A stretch of DNA of 64,000 nucleotides from Pardosa pseudoannulata (GCA_032207245.1 CM063501.1:60919377-60983376), one strand, 5' to 3'; positions 45,081 through 56,093 are shown, counted from the first letter of the stretch. Notes: generated by a model from the letters alone, not told the origin. Numbers and translations are program-made.

Positions 45081-46325
45081 CTATTGTTGCTTTATTGAAA
45101 AAAAAAATAAAACAGGATTTTAAAAGGCAAAATAAATGGGAAGTTGTTTTGAAATTTGGTTTAAACTTATAGGCAGGTGGCACTCATTGTTGTAATTACA
45201 CCTATTTTAGTATAAAATTCTGTATTTATTTTTTAAGCTTATGGGAAACAGAATATTAAGGCTTGAGACAATAATCATGTTTTATATTTTGAGTTACTAT
45301 GTTATACAAAAATTTAAAAAGTAAGTACAAAATTTAAATTTTTTTTTCATTATATGGAATACCTTTTCTTATTTCGCTAAAAGATTTTAGTCTTCCTATG
45401 TTTCTTTCTGAATAAACTATTATTAATTAATATACACTTAAATCATTTTGTGTATCAGGTATATGAGGAGTTCACAACCAGAGTGAATCAAGTTCATGTT
45501 TTTCTGTTACTAAATGAAATTGTTTACCAGATTTAGTAACTTGTTATTTCATATTGATATACATGTACACGTGGTAGATAATTCCCAAGTCATTAAGTAT
45601 TTCTAAAATTAATTTGAATTCTGATGAATTATTTATAAGCTTTAATACTCAATTTCTCTATATTTTGTTAAATGGACTTAGTTTACTTTAATTGTGAACC
45701 CCTCAATGTCACAAAGGTTATAATCCATTTCAAATTTTCTATAGTACAAAGGACTTAGAATTCAACTTTAGACTTTAAAGAAATCGGCATAATGCATACT
45801 TTATGTACTTATTTAGACAATCAGATTCAATTTACAAATAATTTCCTGAAAAAATTAAGTATATTTATATCACCAGTTGAGTTAATTTCCTTAAAATTGA
45901 ATAGATTTGATTCAATCTCATAATTTTGTTACTTAAGAACAAATTCATATTATTAGGTTATTATAAGAACTGACTGCCGCAATTGAAAGATATTGATTAA
46001 AAAGTGATTATATTAACAGTATTACAACATTCTACAAATATTAATTCTATTTCAGTGAGACTTTTCAGTCATACCTCTTCATCTTTGCAGTAATCTCTTT
46101 GCTTCACCTGTTTTATACAAGTCTTTAATTCATGAAGTACTTTTTTCTTAAACTTTGTAAATATTTTTTTTTTTAATTAAAAAGGTTTTTACTTTATTGG
46201 AAATGTTGTCATAGATTAAAATATTTAACTTAAATACCAAGGGGATCCAAATAATTGTACTAGTGCAGAAAAATGAATTTTGTTATCAGTTTATATTTTT
46301 GTAAAGTAGGTGCAAATTACTAAGG
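43611..46325. other. Intergenic, AT-rich
   Basis: 2.7 kb with no gene. A TA microsatellite lies at 45046-45078, and a slightly GC-richer patch at about 44,840-45,030 is unassigned. The 90-codon minus-strand open stretch at 43621-43893 has a hydrophobic composition but no homology I recognise. Confidence 0.65.
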
Positions 46326-46633
46326 TTAAGTCTAGAAAACGAAGCCCAGTGGCATTGGGGTAGCACTTTGCACTCCCACGACACAGGTCCGAGGTTCGAT
46401 CCCCGGGCTGGGCCAGATTGACTCAGCCTTTCATCCCTTCAGTGGGTAGATGAACTGAGGACCAAGCGTGATTGGGAACTAAACACTGAGGGTTCTGCAT
46501 AAGATTGACCACCTAACCAGAACATATGCTTCACACCCAGAACCCTTGGTCATGTAAACTGAGATCGGCACCGTAGGCCCTGGCCCCCTAGGGGCTGTTG
46601 TGCTGAGGAGTTTAGTTTTTAAGTCTAGGAAAC
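46326..46633 (+). mobile_element. tRNA-derived SINE (family 3) with target duplication
   Basis: The 278-bp body (46341-46618) is markedly more GC-rich than its surroundings. It carries box A (TGGCATTGGGGTAGCAC) and a canonical box B (GAGGTTCGATCCCC). It is flanked by TTAAGTCTAG(A/G)AAAC at 46326-46340 and 46619-46633, a 15-bp duplication with one mismatch. The 3' end reads GGGGCTGTTGTGCTGAGGAG before the duplication, with no long poly(A). Body and tail are unlike families 1 and 2. Confidence 0.88.
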
Positions 46634-48812
46634 AGATTAACAAAATTACTTATTTTTAATCTATCTGCTGTGTGCTTAAACTACTTTAAGAACCTAAATT
46701 TCGAAATATAAATTTTAAGATTTCAAAGAAAGCTCGTTATTAGCTAGGTTTATAAAATATTTCTTTGTAAAACACATAATTTTTCTGCATTTAAATTGTG
46801 CTGATATTTTTCAAAATGAGATCTATCTCACTATTTGTGATTTCATATGTGCCAGTTAATAAATTTTTTTTTTTTAGTGTGCCTAAGAAGAAAGTGCATC
46901 TGGATCGAGATATAGTATATCAATATACAGTATTCCTTAAATGCTAATTTTGTTTGCAAGATGAATAGGATCCCTGTGGTAAAAAGGAAAAGATTAAGCT
47001 GTATAACATGCAACAAGCAACAATGTATTCACAAATCATTTTGAAATTGTTAATTATAAAAATATTTGTAAAGAAACAATAAGAAAAAAGATAATTTCAA
47101 AAGTTTTAGAGACTTTTTTTCTTTTACATTTGTTAATTGGGGGCTTATACATACAACCAACATTACAGACCCCAAAGTAGCAGATATTTGCTGAATAATT
47201 CACATTTTTTTCCATTGTGTGTGTTCGGTTATAACAAAATTGTGAATAATTCAGTGGTGATGTTTAATTAAACTTATTTCTTTTGGAAAATGTATATTTT
47301 ATGAATACTTTTAGTGATGCAGATCTGAGCTTTTTCAAGTTTACATGTCTAGTCATTATTCAAAAAACATGGGTGAACTATATCTGTGATATGTCAAAAA
47401 GGAAGAAATAAAAATTATTCAACATCCTACAAATTTTTGAAGGGCTGACGATCCTCTCTTGATAGATGAATGTTTCTCATTACAAAACAATTACTACATA
47501 GCAGTGAGGCACCAATAATGAAGAAGTGCACTAAATTACATAGAAGTTATTTACTTTCTCAAGAGTTTTCATTCTTTCAAATTTGTTCAGAATATATGTT
47601 GACATTCCACATAGGTTGTTTTTCTTTGTAAATGTGCAGCTTTTTGGTGCAGAAGATGGTTGTTGATATTAGTTTGAGACAATTCACATTTTCTTCCAAT
47701 ATCTTTGCATAATGGGACAAATCACAGTGAATTGTTTATATTAGTTGCAGATTTGATAATGGTTTTATTATTTTATTTAAATGTTATATTTGTTATCAAC
47801 AGATATGGCAATATGATTAGGCAAGGTCTACATGCAGTTCAGTAACTGCAACTGGTAAGGATACTGTATGGAACATGATAAATATTAGTCTGCCAAGATC
47901 CCGTAGAATACAATCTAGGATAATGTTTTATTGTGAACTTTGATTTATTTCACAGTGTTTCTTGTAGACACAATCAATGTTTGAAAACACTTAATTGTCA
48001 TTTTCTTTAAAAATGAAAAAAAATGCAAGGAGTAGTATTTTATTAATTAATTTTTTATTAAAATGTGGCACATGATGTTGCAAATTTTATTTTTATTTTA
48101 AAATATCTTCTTTATTTGGAAAAAGAAATTTTAAAAAAATTTTCATGAAGATCTGGTTGCAATAACTCTAAATTTCTAATTCCACTCTTGTTCTGAGAAG
48201 TATGATTGCTTGATAATTTTATAAATTGCACTGATTTGTTTACATGTATTTACATTTTCCTGAAAATTTTTTAAATGTATGCAATAAACATTTTAATGGT
48301 ATTTGTATTAGACGTGCTGATGGAGTACTACTCAAATCTGACTAAAACTTTTTTTTTATCACTTAATTTTTTCATTTTTTTAAATTATAAAAGTGTACAA
48401 TTATTAAGCCTGTAACTTGGTGAATGTCACACTTTATAGAAGCAATTATGTTGGGCTAAACATTGAATATTATTCATAATTTCTGATGTTTTTATTGAAA
48501 GAATGGAATTAGTACCTAATTTTTCTAGATTAAAAATAATTGCACACCATGTCATAGTCCATTTTACTTTCTGCAATGAATCAGTTATAAATAGGAATTA
48601 TAACTGATTTTATGGGGAGGTCATATTGTTTCATGCATTGGGATAAATACTTGTGCAAATCTGTCTATTTTGCTAGCCATTCTAATTATAAAGTGACAAC
48701 AATAAATAGTAAGCTACGATTTTTTTTTTTTTTCACATTAAAACTTTGCATCACAGAATACTATTTTTCTTTCTTGTATGTACATAATTTGAAGGACTCT
48801 CATTCTTTTTTC
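46634..48812. other. Intergenic between the SINE and the FAM181-like gene
   Basis: 2.2 kb of AT-rich sequence that includes the probable 3' UTR of the minus-strand gene next to it. I see no coding exon or recognisable repeat. Confidence 0.6.
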
Positions 48813-49370
48813 TTAATCTAGCATGGCATTATACCTCGCTGCTCGTAAACGAAAGTGCCTTAACCTATCAGGATGCCAGCGGTCTGAAGCAGAACAGAGT
48901 TTGCAGCTTTGATCAATGCAGTTTATGACTGGACAGCACGGCACATTCATAGTTGATCTGTACCTCAAGCCGTTATAAACTTCTGGTAACCTTGGTATCA
49001 CATAAGAATAATTTAAACATGCTGCACACGTGCAACAACCCGAAGTACCTCTAATCCACTGAGGATTCTGGGTGGAGAGAAAGTTATTCGGGGACATAAG
49101 ACGTTGTGGTACATATACTGGTATAGTAGTACCACTAGAGTTCAGTGTCCAAGGATGCAATGGAGTTGTAGGTAATTGGTGAGCTGAAGGTGGTATAACA
49201 GTCGAATGAAAGATTTCCCTATTAGACGGCGATGGCGACATGCATGGTTCTTGCCAAAATGATGCCGGTAATCTCCGTTGTCTCAAAGGAATGTTTGGTT
49301 TAGGATCTTGATCAGATTCTTTAGGTTTTTCGTTATTTCCTTCCACCATTTCTGATACTGAAGAATTCAT
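48813..49370 (-). CDS. FAM181-like / YAP omega-loop-like putative TEAD-binding protein
   Basis: A 185-residue protein from one uninterrupted exon. Residues 30-42 read RQRRLPASFWQEP. This has the R-x-R-x-L-P-x-S-F-[FW]-x-x-P pattern of the TEAD-binding omega-loop of YAP/Yorkie and, closer still, of vertebrate FAM181A/B, which also bind TEAD. The middle (43-105) is Pro/Ser-rich and looks disordered. Residues 112-159 hold nine cysteines, including C115xxC118 and C156xxC159, suggesting a metal site. The C terminus is basic (HPDRLRHFRLRAARY). There is no signal peptide or membrane segment, so a nuclear or cytoplasmic cofactor is inferred. The start codon follows an in-frame TAA ten codons upstream. 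A pyrimidine-rich acceptor on the minus strand at 49,418 suggests a spliced 5' UTR. Its composition is richer in GC than the flanks, as expected of a real exon. Whole-length orthology to FAM181 is not established. Confidence 0.75.
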   Translation of the reverse strand: MNSSVSEMVEGNNEKPKESDQDPKPNIPLRQRRLPASFWQEPCMSPSPSNREIFHSTVIPPSAHQLPTTPLHPWTLNSSGTTIPVYVPQRLMSPNNFLSTQNPQWIRGTSGCCTCAACLNYSYVIPRLPEVYNGLRYRSTMNVPCCPVINCIDQSCKLCSASDRWHPDRLRHFRLRAARYNAMLD

Positions 49371-49440
49371 CTCTTCAACACCAAAGGCGTTACGTTTTAA
49401 TTAGGACGTAAGTAATTCTATAAAGTAAAAAAAGACACTT
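49371..49440 (-). promoter_or_regulatory. 5' UTR and possible splice acceptor of the FAM181-like gene
   Basis: On the minus strand TTTTTTTACTTTATAG ends at 49418, a convincing acceptor 48 bases before the start codon. Transcription may therefore begin at an upstream non-coding exon beyond 49,440, possibly in or past the 49.8-kb duplication. Confidence 0.4.
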
Positions 49441-49771
49441 CGTCAAAGCACAAATTACATGAAAATGCATTTTTAATAGCAAAAATGTTTTCATATTCAT
49501 TCAATAATGATGGCTAAAGGAAAAAAATTAATTAAAACATTCCGTCTCTTGTTAGCACTCCATATCCTAAGATATATTTTCATATTTTCCATATGACTCT
49601 TAAGATATAATATAGTATTTAACCCCACATATTTAAAAAAAAATGCATTGAAATCATCAGTGAATTAAGATCTTAGATCCTTAAGATCTTAGGCATCAAT
49701 CGTAACGATAGAACTCTCCCCTGGGAAGCTCCGTACGTAATAATACCGTTACGTTAATTATCTCCATAAAT

Positions 49772-50090
49772 AACGTACTGCAATAACATTCATCGGAACT
49801 GATGTACCTATAGTCAATAAATCTAATACATATCTGTAATACCTAAATAAATAGTATTCCCGAACTCTATAAAATCTTTTTTTTTATCCTAGCTTAACCA
49901 TAAACATTTATTTTAATTTCATCGAAGCTTTATCGTTAACCAATAATGTTCTGCAGTAACATTCACCGGTACTGATGTATAGTCAATAAATGTAATACAT
50001 AGCAGTAATACCTAAATAAATAGTATTCCCGAACTCTAGAAAATCTCCTTTTTTTTATCCTAGCTTAACCATAAACATTTATTTTAATTT
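49772..50090. repeat. Direct duplication, about 147-bp unit
   Basis: Copies at 49772-49919 and 49945-50090, separated by 25 bp. The 3' two-thirds are nearly identical (AATACCTAAATAAATAGTAT through TAACCATAAACATTTATTTT); the 5' part has scattered substitutions and a 3-bp gap. Lies upstream of the FAM181-like gene. Confidence 0.9.
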
Positions 50091-51316
50091 AAGACATTTT
50101 TCGTTTCAAATACTGAAGGAAAAAGTTTATTTAAAAAAAAAGTGAATTGGGTGATTTAAAGGTCTTTGAGCTATTGATGAGCTGGAGGAACAAAACTCAG
50201 CATTTTTAGCAAAAAATTAAATTCCTTTACAAGGTGTATTTTGACCTTTTATTTATTTAGATATCTAGTTTCTATTAAAATTCTATCAGATCACTATTCT
50301 AAGCTTCTTTAAAGCACATAAAGATCCTCTTGGAATAAATTTGTCATAAAATTTAATCCATAAAAAGATGTTTTTAAAAGTATTCATTTTTATACAAAGA
50401 AGGAAAATTTTATTTTAAAATCTCGATATCGGAAATACTGTCCGTAACAATGTTTTATATATTTATTTTTTTTTTAAATCAAATATTCCTACATCCTCCA
50501 TCATATTAAGGGGGAAAAAAGATGTCATAAAATAACCACTTTTTTTCCTCCCTATTTGATATGACAGCTGTTACATTTGTTTATGAGCTGTTCAAGGGCA
50601 TTTTAAGCAGAGTATACTATTTAAAAGAGTTCTTTAACTTGAGTTGTAAGTAAAAAAATTGTTTTATTTGGTATTCTAACTGATTTTATTATTAATATAA
50701 ATTAGAGTATGAAACAACAGGTTTTCAATCTGTAATTAATAAATCAAAACATGAGACAGTGAAAGCGTCTAAATTATAGCAGAAGTAACAATACAACCTG
50801 TACAGAAATAATATTGTTTCGTTCTTTCCATATTTCTGCAAAGAGCTTGCGTAAATTTTAATATTTAAAAAAGTATCCGACTAGGTTTAAGTGATTATTT
50901 TTGGTGAAAAATTAGAAATTTCTTTTATCGACTTATTTGAAAGACCACAATGTTACTTTTTCAAAACAATTTTTCTTCTGTTTTAATGATCTATAAAATA
51001 GAAGTTATAAGAATTTTTGTTTTTGATTGACGAACCGGAAATTATTGTTTAAATAGATATTATTCGTTAACAAATTTATTTAAATTTTTTTTTTAATTTT
51101 AAAAGTAGACTTCTGATGATTTTGGTTTAATTTCAACCTATAAAGCTGGAGATTCTTAAGTGGCTGCAATAAAAATTTTGTACAAATATTCTGCAGTAGA
51201 AACCTTAAGTGCGTTTTCTGAAAAACTATGTTTTGAATTTTATTACTCAGGTATAAAGAGAAAACAAAAAGAAATTGTACTATAACAATGTGAAACTTAT
51301 AGCAGATAATTCACAA
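50091..51316. other. Intergenic, nothing recognised
   Basis: 1.2 kb of AT-rich sequence between the 49.8-kb duplication and the left inverted repeat; no gene or named repeat. Confidence 0.65.
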
Positions 51317-51480
51317 AATAGAGCAATTTGTCGCAACGTCACGAACTACTATAATGCCCTTCCCATTCATTTTCATGTTTACAACAGCCAATAGACAAAC
51401 AATAAACTGCCCTTCCGTTTGAAACTAAAGCCGGAATAGTCATAAGCAGAGATGTGCCCTGCTGCGTGAAATCGCCTTAT
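51317..51480 (+). repeat. Inverted repeat, left arm of 10.7-kb interval
   Basis: The reverse complement of this segment recurs at 61876-62023 with few mismatches, including blocks such as TAATGCCCTTCCCATTCATT. The left arm has an extra 16 bases (AGTCATAAGCAGAGAT) near 51437. Outer edges read AATAGAGCAATTTGTCGC inward on both sides. Confidence 0.9.
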
Positions 51481-51980
51481 ATTGTGACTGTAATGATTTA
51501 AAAGTTTGACTGTAAAAGCAACTTTTTATAAAATAATATGTAAAATTTTTGAAGAAAATAACTGAACTGTTACTTCTATGATATGATGAATATCGCCCAT
51601 AAATTTTAATATAGATCTTAAATCTAGTTTCATTACATTCTTGAGTGCCTGAGGTATGTATGTAACCCCCCAAAAATATTTTTGGATTCATATAATTTGG
51701 CCTTACAACAATAGCGATAAGTACAAAATACTGCTTGCTTTTCTCTCTATATATGTGAAAAAAAATTTTTTTTTTGCTTATTTAAAAAATATAATTTTTA
51801 TATGTTTTATTGAAATCAAATACTGTATAAACTATTATTAATACATTATTTTTAATTGTTTTTCAAAATATTGTACTCGATTCCAGTCGGTTACTTTAAA
51901 AAAGTAGATTGAAATCTGATTATAAATTAATGTATATCGTCCTTAGGAGTCTACTAAATGTTTGTATTTCAACATAACAT

Positions 51981-52478
51981 GCATTGCCTATTTTAATAAT
52001 GGGTATGAAAATATGTTCAAGACAGAATCATGATTATGATTTTAGTTACACCTAAGATGCTTATAACTCTTTCGGAAATTAATTATGTTATTTGAGAGAC
52101 GCAGTTTATTCCGCATTAAGACTTCTGTGTTACTTTTAATGATCTACTATATGTATGATCTTTATGATTATTTAAAGGATTTGCTGTAGTGATCATGAAC
52201 AGTAACCGTTTTCTCACGAAAAATAATTTTTTAGATAGCTGATAAAGCTTCTCTGAAGCTATTAAGTGTATGACACATGTCATCTCAATTAATACCACCC
52301 TGCATAGCTCATTTTAATAATGGGCATACAAATCTTGTACTCAAAACAGAATCCTGATTATGATTGTAGTTGCATCCAAGTTGATAATAAGTCTCGGAAA
52401 TTAATTATGAAACTTGAGAAACGCAGTCTATTCCACGTTAAGATTTTTACGATAGTTTTAATAAGCTACCAAGTATGT
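51981..52478. repeat. Direct duplication, about 177-bp unit
   Basis: Diverged copies at about 51981-52157 and 52302-52478. Anchors: TTTTAATAATGGG(T/C)AT, GATTATGATT(T/G)TAGTT, GGAAATTAATTATG, then GCAGT.TATTCC.C.TTAAGA. The 145 bp between the copies is unrelated. Confidence 0.75.
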
Positions 52479-52728
52479 TAATTAAGCTTATTGCAAAGAA
52501 GTACTTTACAGGTTATGAATTTCGTGAAAGAACCTATTTTCTGCTAAAAAGTATAATCATTAAACAGATATACAATGATTATAGAAGATACCATTTACCA
52601 GGAGAACATAACTGTCGAAAGCTCATATTTCTTTTGAAAATTATGTTATATAAGCAAATCCATTTTGTCAATTTATTTTACTGTTGCAGATTATCACTAA
52701 AACTCAGGTCAGTGTCATTTTGACACTA

Positions 52729-52815
52729 ATATATATATATAAAATAGAGCATATATATATAATATTATAATTTTTATATTTATAATATATTATTTTAATA
52801 GTTTTTTTTAAGTAG

Positions 52816-52859
<44 letters not shown>

Positions 52860-52879
52860 ATATATATATTGTATATATA

Positions 52880-52946
<67 letters not shown>

Positions 52947-52957
52947 GTATATATATG

Positions 52958-53017
<60 letters not shown>

Positions 53018-53027
53018 ATATATATAA

Positions 53028-53060
<33 letters not shown>

Positions 53061-53061
53061 T
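52729..53061. repeat. Very long imperfect TA tract
   Basis: About 330 bp almost entirely of A/T with TA dinucleotides interrupted by phase shifts (TGATA, TGTATA, ATAAAT); the densest part is 52817-53061. It produces three spurious Tyr/Ile-repeat open frames on both strands. Likely to extrude cruciforms and to vary in length. Confidence 0.95.
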
Positions 53062-53476
53062 TTTTGTAAAATCCAGAGATACAACACATATATACAATAA
53101 GAAGTAAGCTCTCACTTCTGTATCTCTCCTCTAAGTAATTCTTACAAATATGGGTTTCCTTTTTTACTAGTCCTAAGAAAGCCCAGAAGGAAATAAAGCT
53201 ATATTTCTATCACTTATACGATTTTCAGTTATATAGCCTCTCTCAATTGTACGACTCAGTTTTTAGGTTAAGAATTGCAATTTCCTCCAATTCAAACAAT
53301 AATTATTAGGTCAAACAGACTAAGGGTCTTTTAGGATTTTGCAGGTCTTTCAGTTATTAGGGATCATTTATTGTCTCTATCTATTACTTTAGATTAAATA
53401 GATTAATAAATAGTTCTATTAATTTTATGTACATATATATGTGTGTGTACAACTACTCAGATAGCAAGCATACTTT

Positions 53477-54480
53477 AGCATTATTTTAAATAAGTTTATT
53501 ACTATTTTTACACATTTTAATTAATAAAGTTACGATATATACACAAAAGATGTTTCTTGCTTTCTCAGCTGTAACATTAGCAAAGCAGTGAAACAAGTTT
53601 TACAGGTTAAGTTTTAAAAAGCCGGTATAAAGCCGCATTGAAAAATATAATAGAAAGTACAGAATTTGCAATCGAGTGGATACATATGAAATATTTTAAT
53701 AAAAGTGGTCATCAGCATAATTTTTGAATTGCTTATAATTTCGTATTAAAATTATGTTCATATATATAGGAAAATGGGTAAAGTTTTACTAAAGTTTAAC
53801 TACGTTTGTCCTACCTTGTTTATGTATTTTTAAAAAGGTTTTAAATAATATATAATAAAAATTAGGGATAAAATGTTTACTTTAACAGACAGTCATATTA
53901 ATAAAAGAAGTCGTAAGTAACTTAAAGTATTATCAAACTGTTGCTTTCTTTAGCATGCATTTATTTTCAAATTTATTTTAAAAATTACTTTTTTGATTTT
54001 CTTTTTTTTTTCCGGTAGACCTGTACTTAAAATTATTCATGTATGTTTCCTAGCAAGTGTCTACAAAATTAATTTTTTATGAAAATTAATTTGAGTTTAC
54101 ATTATGTACTTATTTTAATTGATATTTTAATTAGCAAGGCATATTTAAATGTCAAAAATTCTTGTCTAGGGCATGTTTTCAGAAAACATTCACTCATATT
54201 AAATGAACAATTTATATCATTGTTTTATCTGGTGTAAATGAACTTTTCCCTCAATGAGGGGTGCTTTAATTTTGATTATATCGGGGAAGGAAGCGGCATT
54301 TTTACAGTTGCAGAGTCGTCTCCTTTAAAACTTAAGCAATTCACTAGAATGCAAAACCTTCTGCCATTCATTAAAATGGGCTTCATACATTACAGAATTT
54401 ACGTACAGGTATACTGGAATGAGTTTGTAGCGGAATGCTTGGGTTTTATATTAAAGATCCACTTACTGCCAATTTAACAG
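53477..54480 (+). repeat. 1-kb duplicated unit D, copy A
   Basis: Nearly colinear with 54931-55950. Landmarks are AGCAAAGCAGTGAAACAAGT, AAAAAGCCGGTATAAAGCCG and the end CTTACTGCCAATTTAACAG. The last 240 bp carry a protein-like relic (see separate entry). Copy A has a 1-bp deletion relative to B at ATGGGCTTC(C)ATACAT. Confidence 0.93.
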
Positions 54481-54540
54481 AACAAGTAAAGGAAAATTTT
54501 GTTGCATTTGTGTCATGCGTCACAAATAAGAACGTTCATT
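54238..54540 (+). pseudogene. Unidentified coding relic in copy A, broken
   Basis: The frame starting at 54238 reads MNFSLNEGCFNF, SSPLKLKQFTRMQNLLPFIK, then loses frame at a 1-bp deletion. In the shifted frame GMLGFYIKDPLTANLT follows a TGA stop that copy B shares. Neither copy shows synonymous bias, so it was probably dead before duplication. Family not recognised; a transposon-derived protein is the likeliest source. At 54480 the frame runs into unrelated sequence leading to the Tigger-like fragment. Confidence 0.4.
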
Positions 54541-54548
54541 TTTTAATT

Positions 54549-54850
54549 ATGGCTTCGAAAAGAAAGAATCATTTGATGATAAAAATGAATTGATTGAAAA
54601 ATTTAAAAAATCTAATCTTTCAAAGGCTGTTTTCGCCAAAGCAAATTCGATTACCTGTATGCCATTAAACAACATTTTAACTTCCAAACTTTGGTCCTCA
54701 AGTGTTGAAATCGGTGATGAAGAAAAAAAACGTCAGCACTTGTCACCTTATGGGAATGTGGATAAGGCTCTTCTGTTATGGGTTTAAAATGCACGGTATA
54801 TGCACAATAGGGGTGTATTGTTCCGCATATATCGTCACCCCACTTATATG
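54549..54850 (+). pseudogene. Tigger/pogo-type transposase N-terminal relic
   Basis: The start MASKRKN is followed by a frameshift. A second frame gives FDDKNELIEKFKKSNLSKAV, FAKANSI...LNNIL, EKKRQHLSPYGNVDKALLLW, a stop, then NARYMHN. This order (psq-type helix-turn-helix, then the CENP-B helix-turn-helix with DKALLLW..AR) is typical of Tigger/pogo transposases and of CENP-B/jerky proteins derived from them. Frameshift plus stop plus absence of the DDE domain make it dead. It lies in the 450 bp separating copies A and B of unit D. Confidence 0.7.
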
Positions 54851-54930
54851 GTCTAATTTTTCTGGACCGCTGAACTGACCATACAACTGATACAGATTGT
54901 ATATATAATTAAATAATATGAAAATTAACT

Positions 54931-55950
54931 AACATTTATTTAAATAAATTTTTGCATAGCATTTTATTACCATTTTTACACATTTTAATTAATAAAATTA
55001 TGAAATATACACAAAAGATGTGTCTTGCCTTCCCAACTATAACATTAGCAAAGCAGTGAAACAAGTTTTACAGGTTGACTTTTAAAAAGCCGGTATAAAG
55101 CCGCATTGAAAAATGTAATAGAAAGTACAGAATTTGCAATCGAATGGATACATATAAAATATTTTAACAAATGTGGTCATCAGCATAATATTTGAATTTC
55201 TTATCATTTCATATTAAAATCATATTCATATGTATAAGAAAATGGATAAAGTTTTACTGAAGTTTAACTACGTTTGTCCTACCTTGTTTATGTATTTTTA
55301 AAAATGTTTTAAATAATATTTAGTAAAAATTAGGGATGAAATGTTTACTTTAAAAGACAGTCTTATTAATAAAAGAATTTGTAAGTAACCTAAAGTATTA
55401 TCAAACTGTTACTTTCTTTAGTATGCATTTATTTTCAAATTTATTTTAAAAATTACTTCTTTGATTTTCTTTTTTTTTTCCGGTAGCCCTGTACTTAAAA
55501 TTATTTATGCATGTTTTATAACAAGTGTCTACAAAATTAATTTTTTATGAACATTGATTTGAGTTTACATTATGTACTTATTTTAATTTGATATTTTAAT
55601 CAGCAAGATATATTTAAATATCAAAAAGTCTAGTGGAGGACATGTTTTCAGAAAACATTCATTCATATTAAATGCACAATTTATCTTATTGTTTTATTTG
55701 GTGTAAATGAACTTTTCCCTAAATGAGGGGTACTATAATTTTGGTTGTATCGGGGAAGAAAGCGACATTTACACAATTACAGAGTCGCCTCCTTTAAAAC
55801 TTAAGGAGTTTACCAGAATGCAAAACCTGCTGCCATTCATTAAAATGGGCTTCCATACATTACAGAATTTACGTACAGGTATACTGGAATGAGTCTGTGG
55901 CGGAATGCTTGGGTCTTATATTAAAGATCCACTTACTGCCAATTTAACAG
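54931..55950 (+). repeat. 1-kb duplicated unit D, copy B
   Basis: Second copy of 53477-54480 in the same orientation. After the shared end TTAACAG it continues into GGTAATGGAAAGCG, which copy A lacks, so copy B retains the more complete context. Confidence 0.93.
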
Positions 55951-56093
55951 GGTAATGGAAAGCGAACTATTGGTATCATACGGTACAGAGTGAAATGTAT
56001 TTTTTATGAAGTTTCCGAAACTGGAAAATTAGTATTTGAAAACTCAGTTTTTAAAGAACTTTTAAGAGATACTTTAAATAGCAACGCACATTA
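55707..56093 (+). pseudogene. Unidentified coding relic in copy B, longer
   Basis: Reads SPPLKLKEFTRMQNLLPFIK, GFHTLQNLRTGILE, a TGA, then GGMLGSYIKDPLTANLTG. After a 1-base frame change it continues TIGIIRYRVKCIFYEVSETG and ENSVFKELLRDTLNSNAH to a TAA at 56091-56093. The text is protein-like, about 125 residues in all, but I do not recognise the family. At least one stop and one frameshift interrupt it. Confidence 0.45.

Noticed and set aside
46345..46420. Candidate tRNA gene from box A and canonical box B
   Set aside because: The head is part of a 278-bp unit bounded by a 15-bp target duplication; an independent tRNA gene would not have this.
52795..53115. Overlapping open frames with Tyr-Ile repeats on both strands
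   Set aside because: They are translations of a TA microsatellite and appear in several frames at once; no gene is implied.
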